From CAZGSN01 sp964371655 (GTDB taxonomy: Bacteria > Desulfobacterota > Binatia > HRBIN30): DNA of 64,000 nucleotides. Positions 17,964 through 27,306 of the stretch are shown here, piece by piece. The stretch spans positions 124,001 to 188,000 of the forward strand of contig CAYJOD010000001.1 of assembly GCA_964371655.1 (NCBI GenBank), read 5' to 3'. The first letter of the stretch is position 1; each line of letters starts with the position of its first letter. The notes beneath the pieces were generated by a model. The model had not been told where the DNA came from. It did not search any database and worked only from the letters and a program-made list of their open reading frames with translations. A program made the position numbers and the translations under genes.

Positions 17964-20713
17964 TGAACCACGGGACAGAGGCGCGCGTCGCAGCCCACCA
18001 CAGCGCGGTTCACACTGGGCGACGCCGGGTACCGCGCCCGCATGGGCACGTTCCGATTGCGCTGCTGTGCTTCGTCATCGCCCTTCCCGCTGCCGCCCTT
18101 GCCGTTTGCGGAGGAGGCGGGACATCGCGTCTTCCGCTTCCCGCGGTCACGCATTTGCGCAGCTACCGCGCCCCATTCAGCGTTCCGACACGAATGGCGG
18201 TCGATGCATCCGGGAACGTGTACGTCACCGACCCGGGACTCGGCCAGGTCATCGTGCGCGCCCCGAACGGGCGCATCATCTCGCGGGTCGGTGGTCTCGG
18301 ACATCCAGTCAGCGTTGCGGTGGGCAGCGCCGGTCGCATCTACGTCGGCGATACGGCATCCGGCAGCGTCACCGCGTTCAACGCAGAATGGCAGAAGCTC
18401 CTAGAGTTGGGGCGCGGCGCCGGCGAGTTTCTGCAGCCCAGCGACGTGGCCGTCGATGCGGCAACCGGCAACCTTTACGTCGCCGACAGCGCGGCGCAGC
18501 TCGTCAAAGTTTACACGGCTGCCGGCACCTTCGTACGCAGCTTTGGCGGTCATGGGAGTGGCGACGGCCAGTTCGACTTCCCCGTCGGAGTCTTCGTCGA
18601 CGCGGCGGCGCACCAGGTCTTGGTCGCAGATCAACTGAACTATCGCATTCAGATCTTCGACGTCGCGGGCAACTTCCTGTCCTGCTTCGGGGCGCAGGGA
18701 AGCGGACCGGGCAATTTCAACCTGCCGCAAAGCGTGTCGAGCGACCGCGCCGGTCGCATCTACGTCGCCGACTCCGTTGAAGGGCACATTCAGGTGCTCG
18801 ACCGCAGCGGCGGATTCGCCGGCTACATTGGCGATTTCGGCGACGCTGCCGGGCAGCTGCGCATTCCCATCGGAATGGTCATCGATCCGTCCAACCGGTT
18901 ATTCGTCGCCGCCGCGAACAACGCGCGCCTGGAGGTGTTTGGGTTGGACGCGTTCGCCGACCCCGAGACCATCCTGCCCGCCGTGGTCCACCTGGAACCC
19001 GAGCTCATCGACAAGGCGGCCCCGGCGACCAACGTCGCGAGTTATATCGAAGTGCCCGGATATTCACTCGACTCGGTTGTCTCCGGCAGCATTTCGGCCA
19101 ACGGCATCTCGACCGCCACGGTTCCGATCTCGGTGGGCGATCACGACGGCAATGGCGACCCCGACCTGCGCGTCGAGTTTCCGCGTGCAGCGTTGCTGGC
19201 GACGCTACCACCCGACGGTGCCGCTACGGTGACTGTGACCGGCCGCCTCGGAACCAAGCAGTTCGAAGCCGCGGCCGTGCTCCACATCACCACTTGCGCA
19301 GCTGGAACCATCTGTTCGCTTGGCGTTGCGGAGCCACAGTGCAACGAGGCCGTCTGCATCGCTGCCGTCGGCTGCACCATACAGCGCAAACCCGACGGTA
19401 CTCGATGCGAAGACGGAAACGCCTGCACGATCGACGACGTTTGCGGCGCCGGCGTCTGCGCCGGAGCAGGATTGCCCTGCGACGACGGCAATGCGTGCAC
19501 CGACGACAGCTGCGACCCCACCGGCGGCTGTGTGCACACGAACAATTCCGAGCCGTGCGATGATGCGAACGCCTGCACGTCCTTAGACAAGTGTGCGGGA
19601 GGAACCTGCGGTGGTACGTCGCTTGGCTGCGACGACGCTAACGTATGCACGGACGACACCTGCGACCCGGTGCATGGTTGTGCTCACACGAACAATGCCG
19701 AGCCTTGTGACGATGGCAACGCCTGCACCAGTGCGGACAGGTGTGCGGCAGGCGTCTGTGCCGGCGTAGCGATTCGCTGCGATGGCGGGGATGTGTGCAG
19801 CAAGGGCAGCTGCGATCCGGCGCGTGGCTGTATCCACGCCTATACCAGCGCGTCCTGCAATGACGCCGATCCCGGCACCGTAGGCGACGCGTGCGACGGC
19901 GCCGGCAGCTGCGTCGGCACCGCGGTTACCGGGCGCTATGCGCTTCTGCGTTGGCCCCTGGACGCTTCCCGCCACGGCGCGCCGACCCGCATGCGCAAGG
20001 GCCTCATCCATGGCGACGTCTGCGCCGAGAGCCTCCGAGTAGGACCGCTCAGCCAGATTCAGGGAGACATGGTGGCCTGGGCTCGCGACGGCTGGGCTAT
20101 TGAGTTCAGTGGTCAGAGTCAGATCGCCGGCAACGTGGTCACAGGCGGCGGGACAATCGTGGGGATCAACCCGGTGGCCGTCCGCGGCCGTGTCGACGTC
20201 TTTGGCCGCGGCACCGAGCTGGCGCAATGCTTCGCGGCTCGTTATCGCGCCACACAGCGCCGAGGCGACTTCGGCGCCCTTCCCCCGACGCCCGGTTTCG
20301 CGCTGGGACTAATTCAGCTGAATCCGGGAGGCAATCAGCGCCTTCCGTCCACCGGAGAATTCGCGAGTGGACAGACGGTGATCGAGATCACCGAGCTGCG
20401 TCTGGATTCATCGAGCACGCTGACGCTGGCGGGGACGCCGGCCACGGGAGCGGTGATCGTCCACATCCGCAACCGGATGTTGGTCGGACGTGGCGCGCGC
20501 ATCGCTCTCGATGGGTTGGCGCCCGAGCGGCTGCTTTTCGTAATCGACGGATCGGTCATCCTGAGGCCACAAGCGAGCGTCGTCGGCTCGGTGTTCGCGG
20601 CGAAGCGCGTGCACATGGGCAGCGCCAGCGCCATCACCGGGGCACTGCTCGGCAGTGTCATCCATCTGTCCCCATCCGCCACCATAGACCTTCACCCGTT
20701 CGTGGGATGGTAA
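17960..20713 (+). CDS. Secreted NHL-repeat protein with Cys-rich modules
   Basis: 917 aa. A long basic N-terminus precedes a hydrophobic export segment (VPIALLCFVIALPAAALA). About six NHL blades follow (residues 60-330; repeats such as NLYVADSAAQLVKVY and RIYVADSVEGHIQVLD), forming a beta-propeller. Residues about 440-660 hold repeated Cys-rich modules of the form CDDGNACT.DD.CD...GC. The last 250 residues are beta-rich (IVGINPVAVRGRVDVFG, GALLGSVIHLSP) without a firm family. No haem motif is present. ATGA overlap with the 18-haem cytochrome indicates translational coupling, so a partner or scaffold role in the same complex is likely. Confidence 0.78.
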   Translation: MMNHGTEARVAAHHSAVHTGRRRVPRPHGHVPIALLCFVIALPAAALAVCGGGGTSRLPLPAVTHLRSYRAPFSVPTRMAVDASGNVYVTDPGLGQVIVRAPNGRIISRVGGLGHPVSVAVGSAGRIYVGDTASGSVTAFNAEWQKLLELGRGAGEFLQPSDVAVDAATGNLYVADSAAQLVKVYTAAGTFVRSFGGHGSGDGQFDFPVGVFVDAAAHQVLVADQLNYRIQIFDVAGNFLSCFGAQGSGPGNFNLPQSVSSDRAGRIYVADSVEGHIQVLDRSGGFAGYIGDFGDAAGQLRIPIGMVIDPSNRLFVAAANNARLEVFGLDAFADPETILPAVVHLEPELIDKAAPATNVASYIEVPGYSLDSVVSGSISANGISTATVPISVGDHDGNGDPDLRVEFPRAALLATLPPDGAATVTVTGRLGTKQFEAAAVLHITTCAAGTICSLGVAEPQCNEAVCIAAVGCTIQRKPDGTRCEDGNACTIDDVCGAGVCAGAGLPCDDGNACTDDSCDPTGGCVHTNNSEPCDDANACTSLDKCAGGTCGGTSLGCDDANVCTDDTCDPVHGCAHTNNAEPCDDGNACTSADRCAAGVCAGVAIRCDGGDVCSKGSCDPARGCIHAYTSASCNDADPGTVGDACDGAGSCVGTAVTGRYALLRWPLDASRHGAPTRMRKGLIHGDVCAESLRVGPLSQIQGDMVAWARDGWAIEFSGQSQIAGNVVTGGGTIVGINPVAVRGRVDVFGRGTELAQCFAARYRATQRRGDFGALPPTPGFALGLIQLNPGGNQRLPSTGEFASGQTVIEITELRLDSSSTLTLAGTPATGAVIVHIRNRMLVGRGARIALDGLAPERLLFVIDGSVILRPQASVVGSVFAAKRVHMGSASAITGALLGSVIHLSPSATIDLHPFVGW

Positions 20714-20721
20714 GGCCGCCA

Positions 20722-22107
20722 ATGAAGCGAAGGCGAATACCCGATTGGTGGCTGTGTCTGGCGTTGGCGTGCATCGCCAGCGCTGCAGCCCAGGCACTCG
20801 ACCCGCCCCACGACGCGAGCAAGTCGATCGATTGCGCCAACTGCCACATCACGCACCACGCCCCCGGTGGCGCAATCACCACGGTTGGCGGGAATCCGAA
20901 CCTGTGCATCAGCTGCCATACCGCGGGCGGGCTGGCGTCCGCCAAACCATTTGCCAACAGCGACGAAGCGATCCCAGGAACCAGCGGCACCTCGCATCGG
21001 TGGGACTCCGGCGTGGCGGGTTGGGTCAAGACGAATTCCGCGAACACCTCGCCAGGCACCGTGCAGTCGGGAGGCAGTTTCACCGGGCGTTACCGCAAGG
21101 CGTACACGATCACCATCAGCAGCGCCGGTGATGCAGGCACGGCGCTGTTCAATTGGACCACGTCCAATCTCGTCGGCCTGACGTACGTGGATGCGTTTGC
21201 GGCCATCGCCTACAACGGCAGCAGCGGGACGCAGGCGTGGACCGCGAGCCCCTGGCAGGAGATCGTCGAGGCCGACGGGCCGGCCGCGGGCTTCGTCCAA
21301 GTGGTGGCCAACGTCGCCTGTGCCAGCGGCGATTGCCTGCGGATCGGCGGCGGAACGATCGATACGCGCGGGTTGCAACGCCCGGCGAACGTAAGCGGCG
21401 CCACGGCGGCCACGCTGACCTTCAGCTACCGCCGGCAGCTGGCCACATGTCCGAACACCAGCACCGCCAACGTCGCTCTCCAAGTCAGCAGTAACGGAAC
21501 GACCTGGGCTACACTCGCTACCTACAATTTGAACAATTGCGATGCCGTCCCGGTCGCGCAGGTCTTCGACCTCACCCCTTACATCGCCGCCGCCACGCGG
21601 ATCCGCTTTGTCGGCGTCGGCACCACCGCTGCCACCGATTTCAGCTACATCGACAATGTCCAGATTCAATACGTGGTCTCCGGTCGTGGGGCCACGAACG
21701 TCACCTCCGGCGCCAGCGTGGGCCTGGATGAAGGTATCACCGTCACCTTCAACAGTGGGACGCCGTCGCCGTCGTTCAGGCTGAACGATCAATGGACCGT
21801 TTTCGCTAGCGCCGATATCAACCAGCCGACCACGCCCGCCTTGGCGGCGCGCATGACTGGCGGCGTCGCGACGTGCTCGACGTGTCACAACGAACACAGC
21901 CAAGTGGGTGAGCCCTTCGATCTTGCCGCCCCCGCGTATCCGGTGCCGGGACCCGGCGGGGTCGGACGCCATTACCAGCGCACCGACGACGACATCAATC
22001 AGATGTGCGCCGATTGCCACAGCACCCGTAAGGTGACGGCGTCTTCACAGGGATCCCACCCGGTCGGCGTCGTGATCCCCAGCATTGGTCCGTTCAAGAA
22101 TCCCTAG
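20722..22107 (+). CDS. Tetrahaem c cytochrome with inserted beta-sandwich
   Basis: 461 aa with signal peptide (WWLCLALACIASAAAQA). Two haem motifs lie near the N-terminus (CANCHITHHAP, CISCH) and two near the C-terminus (CSTCHNEHS, CADCH). Between them is a roughly 250-residue domain rich in beta strands (FSYRRQLATCPNT, VQVVANVACASGDCLRI), resembling discoidin/laminin-G-like jelly rolls. The next gene has a related domain. ATG 20722 lies 8 bp after the upstream stop; an in-frame ATG at 20707 would overlap it. The haem pairs resemble the doubled-CXXCH class. The beta-sandwich might bind a surface ligand or carbohydrate (inference). Confidence 0.8.
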   Translation: MKRRRIPDWWLCLALACIASAAAQALDPPHDASKSIDCANCHITHHAPGGAITTVGGNPNLCISCHTAGGLASAKPFANSDEAIPGTSGTSHRWDSGVAGWVKTNSANTSPGTVQSGGSFTGRYRKAYTITISSAGDAGTALFNWTTSNLVGLTYVDAFAAIAYNGSSGTQAWTASPWQEIVEADGPAAGFVQVVANVACASGDCLRIGGGTIDTRGLQRPANVSGATAATLTFSYRRQLATCPNTSTANVALQVSSNGTTWATLATYNLNNCDAVPVAQVFDLTPYIAAATRIRFVGVGTTAATDFSYIDNVQIQYVVSGRGATNVTSGASVGLDEGITVTFNSGTPSPSFRLNDQWTVFASADINQPTTPALAARMTGGVATCSTCHNEHSQVGEPFDLAAPAYPVPGPGGVGRHYQRTDDDINQMCADCHSTRKVTASSQGSHPVGVVIPSIGPFKNP

Positions 22108-22114
22108 GTTCACA

Positions 22115-24262
22115 ATGAAACGGATCATCCTGCTCCTTGGTTTCTGTTGTACGGCGGTGGCACCGCAGATGGTCGGTGTCGCGGCGGCGCAGAGCACCTA
22201 CCGCGACAACTTCAACTCGGCCGTCTACAGCGGCTCGAACGGTACAGCGAGCTGGACGAGCTCGCCCTGGGTCGAAAGCGACGACGCGGGCGGAGGTGCG
22301 ACGGGTGGAAACATCTTCGTCGTTACCGCGAGCGGCTGCCCGCAAGGGACCTGCCTGAACGTCAGCGCGGTCGATGTTCCTGACCAGATCTACCGACAGG
22401 CCGATCTCAGCGCCGCCACGGCGGCTACGCTTACCTACACGTACTGCCACGACAGCGCACCCGGTTCTGTCGTCGCGGAGATTTCCTACAACGGCGGCAG
22501 CAACTGGACGACGGTTGCCACCTACTCGAGCCAGAGCACGTGCCCGAGCACGCAGAGCTTCACACTCACCCAGTTCACCAGCAACACGCGGCTGCGCTTC
22601 CGCGTCACGGCGACCGGTGGCGCGATCCTCTACGTCGATCAGGTACAGTTCGCCTTTTCCACGGGAGCGGTCGTGTCGCCGACCGCGACTCTGACCAGAA
22701 CGCCCTCGGCGACGACTACGCCCACTCTCACGGCGACGCGAACGCCAACCACTCCGTCGACGCCGACGCCGACGAATACTCCCACGAGAACCGCAACCAA
22801 CACCCCGACAGGGCCGACCGGCACGCCGACGCGCACGCCAACGATTACCCAGACAGCGACAATTACCCAGACGTTCACGATCACGCGGACGCCTACGGTG
22901 ACCAACACGCCGACCCGAACGCCGACGGGACCCACGGCGACGATCACCGCGACAGCAACGATCACTCCGATTCCGAACGCGTTCCCCCTGCCGCTCGACA
23001 AGAAGACGGCCGCGGTCCGGTGCATGACGTGCCACAACGTGCACTACCAGGGAGCCGGCGCCGGCATGCTGCTGCGCAGCGGGAACACGAACGCCCTGTG
23101 CACCGACTGCCACACCCTGGCCGACACCACGACACCGGCAGCGCATCTCAACGCCTCGACAGGCGCGTTGTGGCCCGGCCCGAAATACGGAACGCTTTTC
23201 CCGGCTATCACCGACACGACCCAGCGTGGCGCGTGCTCCAACTGTCACCGCTCACATGGGTGGCCGGATGAGGGCAATCCCGGCCAGGACTATCCAACCC
23301 TGCTGGTCAATCGCGAGGAGAACCTCTGCTACACGTGCCACGACGGTACCGTGACGCCGAAGAACCTGCTGGTTCAATTCACGAAGAGCTACCGCCATCC
23401 GGTACCGGACTACAGCGGCCGTCACAGCACGAGCGAAGATGGAGCTCCGTCCGCCTACGGCACCGCGAATCGTCACTCCGAGTGTGCCGACTGTCACAAC
23501 CCTCATCTAGTCAATGCCGATGCGACCGCTCCGAGCGCCCCCACGGCCTCGAACCGGATCCGTGGCGTCAGCCGGATTGCCGTGGCCAATGGCGCGGCGG
23601 GGACGGTCCCGACGTACACCTACCGTGGACCCAACGACGCCACCGCCCCGATCACCGAATACCAGCTGTGCTTCAAGTGCCACTCGTCGTGGACGACGCA
23701 GCCCGCGGGCCAGTCGAACACCGCCGTGCAGTTCAACAGCAACAACCGCTCCTACCATCCCGTCGAAGCACAGGGGAAGAACACCAACATCAACGTCAAC
23801 TCATTTGCGAACGGGTGGACGGGGACCAGCGCCATGTACTGTAGCGACTGTCACAGCGGAGATGACGCAACTGTCCGCGGCGCGCATGGGTCGCAATACC
23901 GGTACATCCTCAAGCAGGCGTCGATTGCCAGCAGCAGCAGCCGGACCACAGCCTCCACCGAGCTGTGCTTCAATTGCCACTCGTACAACACCTACGCCAA
24001 CACCGGCGCCACCACGACCCAGGAAAACTACAGTCGCTGGTCTTCGGCCGGCAGCCAAGACAACGGACACACGGCGCACGTGGTCAACCATCGAGCCCCC
24101 TGTTACGCGTGCCACGCCTCGCACGGTGTGGCCACGCAGCCGCACTTGATCGTCACCGGCCGCAGCCCGGGCATCAACACCTACACGGAAACAACCAACG
24201 GTGGGACCTGCTCCCCCACCTGCCACGGCACAGAGAGTTACACGATCACCTATGCGCGTTGA
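22115..24262 (+). CDS. Secreted decahaem-type cytochrome with jelly-roll and Pro/Thr linker
   Basis: 715 aa. Signal peptide (MKRIILLLGFCCTAVAPQM...AAA), then a beta-sandwich domain (about 30-195) related to that of the preceding gene (SAATAATLTYTYCHDSAPGS). Next a Pro/Thr-rich linker of about 95 residues with TPTRTPT-like repeats, then nine CXXCH motifs (CMTCHNVH, CTDCH, CSNCHRSHG, CYTCHDG, CADCHNPH, CFKCH, CSDCH, CFNCH, CYACHASHG) and a terminal CXXXCH (CSPTCHGTE). The NVH, RSHG, NPH and ASHG followers mark doubled-CXXCH modules. The linker suggests a cell-surface reach. The start ATG 22115 gives the signal peptide at the very N-terminus. Confidence 0.87.
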   Translation: MKRIILLLGFCCTAVAPQMVGVAAAQSTYRDNFNSAVYSGSNGTASWTSSPWVESDDAGGGATGGNIFVVTASGCPQGTCLNVSAVDVPDQIYRQADLSAATAATLTYTYCHDSAPGSVVAEISYNGGSNWTTVATYSSQSTCPSTQSFTLTQFTSNTRLRFRVTATGGAILYVDQVQFAFSTGAVVSPTATLTRTPSATTTPTLTATRTPTTPSTPTPTNTPTRTATNTPTGPTGTPTRTPTITQTATITQTFTITRTPTVTNTPTRTPTGPTATITATATITPIPNAFPLPLDKKTAAVRCMTCHNVHYQGAGAGMLLRSGNTNALCTDCHTLADTTTPAAHLNASTGALWPGPKYGTLFPAITDTTQRGACSNCHRSHGWPDEGNPGQDYPTLLVNREENLCYTCHDGTVTPKNLLVQFTKSYRHPVPDYSGRHSTSEDGAPSAYGTANRHSECADCHNPHLVNADATAPSAPTASNRIRGVSRIAVANGAAGTVPTYTYRGPNDATAPITEYQLCFKCHSSWTTQPAGQSNTAVQFNSNNRSYHPVEAQGKNTNINVNSFANGWTGTSAMYCSDCHSGDDATVRGAHGSQYRYILKQASIASSSSRTTASTELCFNCHSYNTYANTGATTTQENYSRWSSAGSQDNGHTAHVVNHRAPCYACHASHGVATQPHLIVTGRSPGINTYTETTNGGTCSPTCHGTESYTITYAR

Positions 24263-24339
24263 ACCATCCATCGCGGCAAACATCCCTTTTCGTGCGCCGC
24301 GCGTATCATCGGCAAGCACCAGGGGTGCCCTCTGTCGGG

Positions 24340-24540
24340 AAGACACTGGGCGCCAAGGCCAGCTCCCCTCGCCCGCGCCACTTCCGGCGCGGGAGAGGGT
24401 TAGGGTGAGGGCCATCGTGAGGAAGCATTGTGAACAATCGGATCCCTCACCCCCACCCTCTCCCGCGGGTATTGCGGGAGAGGGAGTGCTTCCAAACACC
24501 GGTGCTGCTTGGGTCGCGGGCGTCAGCCCGCGCTGTGAAG
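24340..24540. repeat. Repeat cluster (family C and partner block)
   Basis: Holds CAGCTCCCCTCGCCCGCGCC / GGCGCGGGAGAGGGTTAGGG followed by CTCTCCCGCGGGTATTGCGGGAGAG and AAACACCGGTGCTGCTTGGG. Both blocks recur, rearranged and inverted, at 30855-31060. Confidence 0.75.
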
Positions 24541-24650
24541 ACGGGGGCTACCCGGGGCGAACGGGGTTCGATGTCTTTCAATCTCGCGCCCGCCCCCCCG
24601 TTCGTCTTACCGCCGCGCCTTTTTCACCGCCCCTGAAGATGAGGACAGCA

Positions 24651-25736
24651 ATGATGCACGAGATCCACCGCAGCCGCACGCACCTTCTTTTCGTCGCCTT
24701 GGCGATGAGTCTGGGAGGGTGTGCGGCCACACAGAAGGTCCCGGATGTGTTCTGGCCCGATCCGCCAGACACGCCGCGAATCAAGTACGTTGGCAGCCTG
24801 CAATCCAGGAATGACATCGGCAGCCCGTCGTTCCGCGAAGTGATGCTCGGGAACGACAAGGTCCAGGCCCTCTATCAGCCTATGGGCCTGGCGCTCTCCG
24901 ACGATCAGCAGCGCCTGTACGTGGTCGATCGCGCTTGGAACATGGTCTTCGTGTTCGACTTCGCGAAGGGTGAAGTGAGGAGCATCGGCGACCAGGAACG
25001 CTTTCCGCTGGCGTGGCCGGTGGGAGTCGCCTTGGACGGTCAAGAGAATGTGTACGTCTCCGACACCGGTACGCGCACCGTTCGCGTCTACGACAGGAAC
25101 GGGGAGTTCGTGCGCGGCATCGGCAAAGGCGTGCTCGATCGGCCCACAGGCGTTGCCGTCGATCCAGCACGTCAGCGCCTCTACGTCGTCGATACCGGAG
25201 CGAAGGAGAGCGTCGAAGCGCACCGGGTAGAGGTCTTCGATCTCGAAGGGCATCCGCTCCAGCAGATCGGCCGTCGTGGTGACGCCGACGGCCAGTTCAA
25301 CTTCCCTACCTTTGTCAGCCTCGACCCGCAGGGCCATCTCTACGTGGTCGATTCAGTCAACAACCACATCCAGGTCTTTGATCCCGACGGAAAGTTTCTG
25401 TGGAAGTTCGGCCAGTCGGGAGACCGACTCGGTGACTTCGCCCGGCCCAAGGGCGTTGCGGTCGACACCTTTGGGAACATCTACGTCGTCGATTCGCGCT
25501 GGAGCAACATCCAGATTTTCAACCAGCAGGGTCAGCTCCTTATGATCTTCGGCGGCGTTGGCACCTACCCCGGCCTGCTCATGAACCCGACTGCCATCGC
25601 CATCGATCATGACAACACGATCTACGTGTCGGACACGCTCGGCAAGCGTGTGAGTGTCTACCGCCTGATCAACACCTCGGCGGAAGACAGCGCCGACACG
25701 GCGCGCTCGGGGGCAGAGAAAGGAGAAGGAGGATGA
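24651..25736 (+). CDS. NHL-repeat lipoprotein
   Basis: 361-aa six-bladed NHL beta-propeller anchored as a lipoprotein: the signal peptide ends at lipobox LGGC with Cys24. Blades run from about 65 to 345, with recurring VYVSDTGTRTVRVYD, LYVVDSVNNHIQVFD and IYVVDSRWSNIQIFN. The mature N-terminus DVFWPDPPDTPRIKYVGSL closely resembles that of the NHL lipoprotein at 31240 (WPEPPDQARIELVSVI), so the two are paralogues. GAGGA 6 nt upstream supports ATG 24651. No catalytic residues are recognised. Such propellers usually mediate protein contacts; here they alternate with multihaem genes. Confidence 0.85.
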   Translation: MMHEIHRSRTHLLFVALAMSLGGCAATQKVPDVFWPDPPDTPRIKYVGSLQSRNDIGSPSFREVMLGNDKVQALYQPMGLALSDDQQRLYVVDRAWNMVFVFDFAKGEVRSIGDQERFPLAWPVGVALDGQENVYVSDTGTRTVRVYDRNGEFVRGIGKGVLDRPTGVAVDPARQRLYVVDTGAKESVEAHRVEVFDLEGHPLQQIGRRGDADGQFNFPTFVSLDPQGHLYVVDSVNNHIQVFDPDGKFLWKFGQSGDRLGDFARPKGVAVDTFGNIYVVDSRWSNIQIFNQQGQLLMIFGGVGTYPGLLMNPTAIAIDHDNTIYVSDTLGKRVSVYRLINTSAEDSADTARSGAEKGEGG

Positions 25737-25796
25737 GCAACGTGGGTGTACCCGGAACAGGGTGAAGCAGAGAGCGGAGGGTAGATCAGCTCAAGT

Positions 25797-25813
25797 CGAT
25801 CGCTTCGCGATCG
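25797..25813. repeat. 7-bp perfect stem-loop
   Basis: CGATCGC, loop TTC, GCGATCG, lying between the NHL lipoprotein and the tetrahaem gene. No T-run follows. It could be an attenuator or an mRNA-processing hairpin. Confidence 0.4.
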
Positions 25814-25853
25814 TCATACAAACGCAAACCACATTACGCTGAGGAGAGAGAGC

Positions 25854-26507
25854 ATGAGAAAAGGGAGTATCTTCGTGGCCGCCCTGCTGTGGGTGGCCCC
25901 GACATTGGCGTTGGGGGGCACCATCGCCAACACGCCGCATGACCTGAGCTCGGTATCAACCGGCCCCAACAAGTCGGCCACCCAGAGCGACACGTGTGTG
26001 TTCTGTCACATCTCGCACAACGGCGCCCCCGGGTCGAACCGGCCGTTGTGGAGCCATACGATGACCACCACGAACCTCTCGTGGACGCCGACCACGACCG
26101 TTCGCGGAACCGTCGTACCCACACTCATCAGCTCGGTGCAGCTGCAGGGATCGCGGGGCTGCATGAGCTGCCACGACGGCACAATTGCCCTGGGGGACCT
26201 AATCACCGGCAACGGCGGAACGGTTACCGGACCGAACCTCAACGCCTCGGGCAAGCTGGCCACCGGCATCAACCTACTGACTCCGACATCGATGCAAACG
26301 AACCACCCGCTTGGCGTGTCGATGCCGGCCGCGGCCACCGGGTTCACCGCGTACAAGACTGTCGCTCCCGGAACAGCCGTCAACTACGACGCCAACGGCT
26401 ACGTGCAATGCGATTCGTGTCATAACCCTCACGACAACGGGAACACGAAGTTCCTGAAGATCAACCCGGCCGGCGGCGCCATCTGCCTGACCTGCCACAA
26501 CGTGTAG
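25854..26507 (+). CDS. Tetrahaem c-type cytochrome (doubled CXXCH class)
   Basis: 217 aa with signal peptide (KGSIFVAALLWVAPTLALGG) and four CXXCH motifs: CVFCHISHNG, CMSCHDGTIALGD, CDSCHNPHDNG and a final CLTCHNV. The order HISH / DGTIALGD / NPHDN / NV is the classic arrangement of small doubled-CXXCH cytochromes found next to nanowire or porin-type cytochrome genes. A strong AGGAGAGAGAG precedes the ATG. Predicted periplasmic or extracellular electron carrier. Its N-terminus (LHNLS-like HDLSSVSTG) is similar to that of the 12-haem protein at 32259. Confidence 0.9.
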   Translation: MRKGSIFVAALLWVAPTLALGGTIANTPHDLSSVSTGPNKSATQSDTCVFCHISHNGAPGSNRPLWSHTMTTTNLSWTPTTTVRGTVVPTLISSVQLQGSRGCMSCHDGTIALGDLITGNGGTVTGPNLNASGKLATGINLLTPTSMQTNHPLGVSMPAAATGFTAYKTVAPGTAVNYDANGYVQCDSCHNPHDNGNTKFLKINPAGGAICLTCHNV

Positions 26508-26608
26508 GCCGAATCGCGACGTCAACGACGGAGAGACACTGATCTCCGAGCGAGCGGCCGGAGTCGTAAGCTCACGACGAACATGGAGCCGCGAGAACAA
26601 CAGCAATC

Positions 26609-26873
26609 ACCCTCACCCCGACCCTCTCCCAGAGGGAGAGGAAGAAAGGACCGCTCCCCGTCCTCTGAGACTGTCGATGAGTCCGAATGGAAAACAGGAA
26701 ACGGAAACTAGGCAATGTTCACACAGAATGGCCGGTTTTCCATTTTCGGTTTCCGGTTTCCTGTTCTTCATTCTCCGAGCGACGGCCGGTCGCGGAGAAG
26801 ATCGACAGTCTCACAGGGCGCGGGAGAAAGGACAGCTCCCCTCTCCCTCTGGGAGAGGGTTAGGGTGAGGGCT
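26609..26873 (-). repeat. Nested repeat containing family A copy 4
   Basis: Outer block CACCCTCACCCCGACCCTCT...GAGGGTTAGGGTGAGGGC encloses family A copy 4 at 26667-26812, which has terminal repeats GAGACTGTCGAT and ATCGACAGTCTC. Copy 4 is inverted relative to 14285-14445. One repeat appears to have inserted into another. Confidence 0.8.
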
Positions 26874-26939
26874 CTTTGGTCGTAGGTCTGTCGCCCTGAC
26901 GTTCGGGCCAAGGCCTGTTGCCGTTGCAGCATTCCGAGG

Positions 26940-27269
26940 ATGAATAGGATGCAAGATCGTATGGCGCTCGGGCTCGTTGTGCTCGTCGCGCTCTTGACTC
27001 TCGGCGCGCCCGCGTGGGCGAGCACCCTGGGCGATATTGTCTACTCGCATCAAGGCGGGACCGACAAGCTCGCGCCGGCCTACTTCCCGCACTGGGTCCA
27101 CCGCGTCAAATACAAGTGCTACGCCTGCCACGACGACGTGTTCCCGATGCGCCGAACCGCCAACCCAACGATGGCCAGCATGGCCAAGGGCGAGTCGTGC
27201 GGGACCTGTCACAACAGCAAGATCGCGTTCGGCTTGGACATGTGCCAGCGCTGTCACGTCCCGCAATGA
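26940..27269 (+). CDS. Small triheme c7-type cytochrome
   Basis: 109 aa with a signal peptide ending APAWA and three CXXCH motifs: CYACHDDVFPM, CGTCHNSKIAFG and CQRCHVPQ. FPHWVHRVKYKCYACH supplies the distal histidine typical of c7-type triheme modules. One such module is tripled in the following lipoprotein gene, suggesting duplication within the locus. Likely periplasmic shuttle. Start is ATG 26940; the in-frame ATG at 26949 is equally possible. Confidence 0.88.
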   Translation: MNRMQDRMALGLVVLVALLTLGAPAWASTLGDIVYSHQGGTDKLAPAYFPHWVHRVKYKCYACHDDVFPMRRTANPTMASMAKGESCGTCHNSKIAFGLDMCQRCHVPQ

Positions 27270-27306
27270 GCGACGTGCGGCGACGTGCTGCAGCGGTCGG
27301 TTAGAG

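Noticed and set aside
19400..19920. Cys-rich stretch as extra haem-binding sites
   Set aside because: The cysteines follow CDDGNACT..D spacing without any CXXCH; they are more likely disulfide or calcium modules.
20692..22020. 442-codon antisense frame over the tetrahaem gene
   Set aside because: The plus strand encodes four CXXCH motifs and a signal peptide; the antisense product is low-complexity Gly/Arg/Asp text.
22690..22980. CRISPR-like or tandem DNA repeat (ACGCCGACG units)
   Set aside because: Units are irregular, in frame and encode a Pro/Thr linker inside a cytochrome; there are no spacers.
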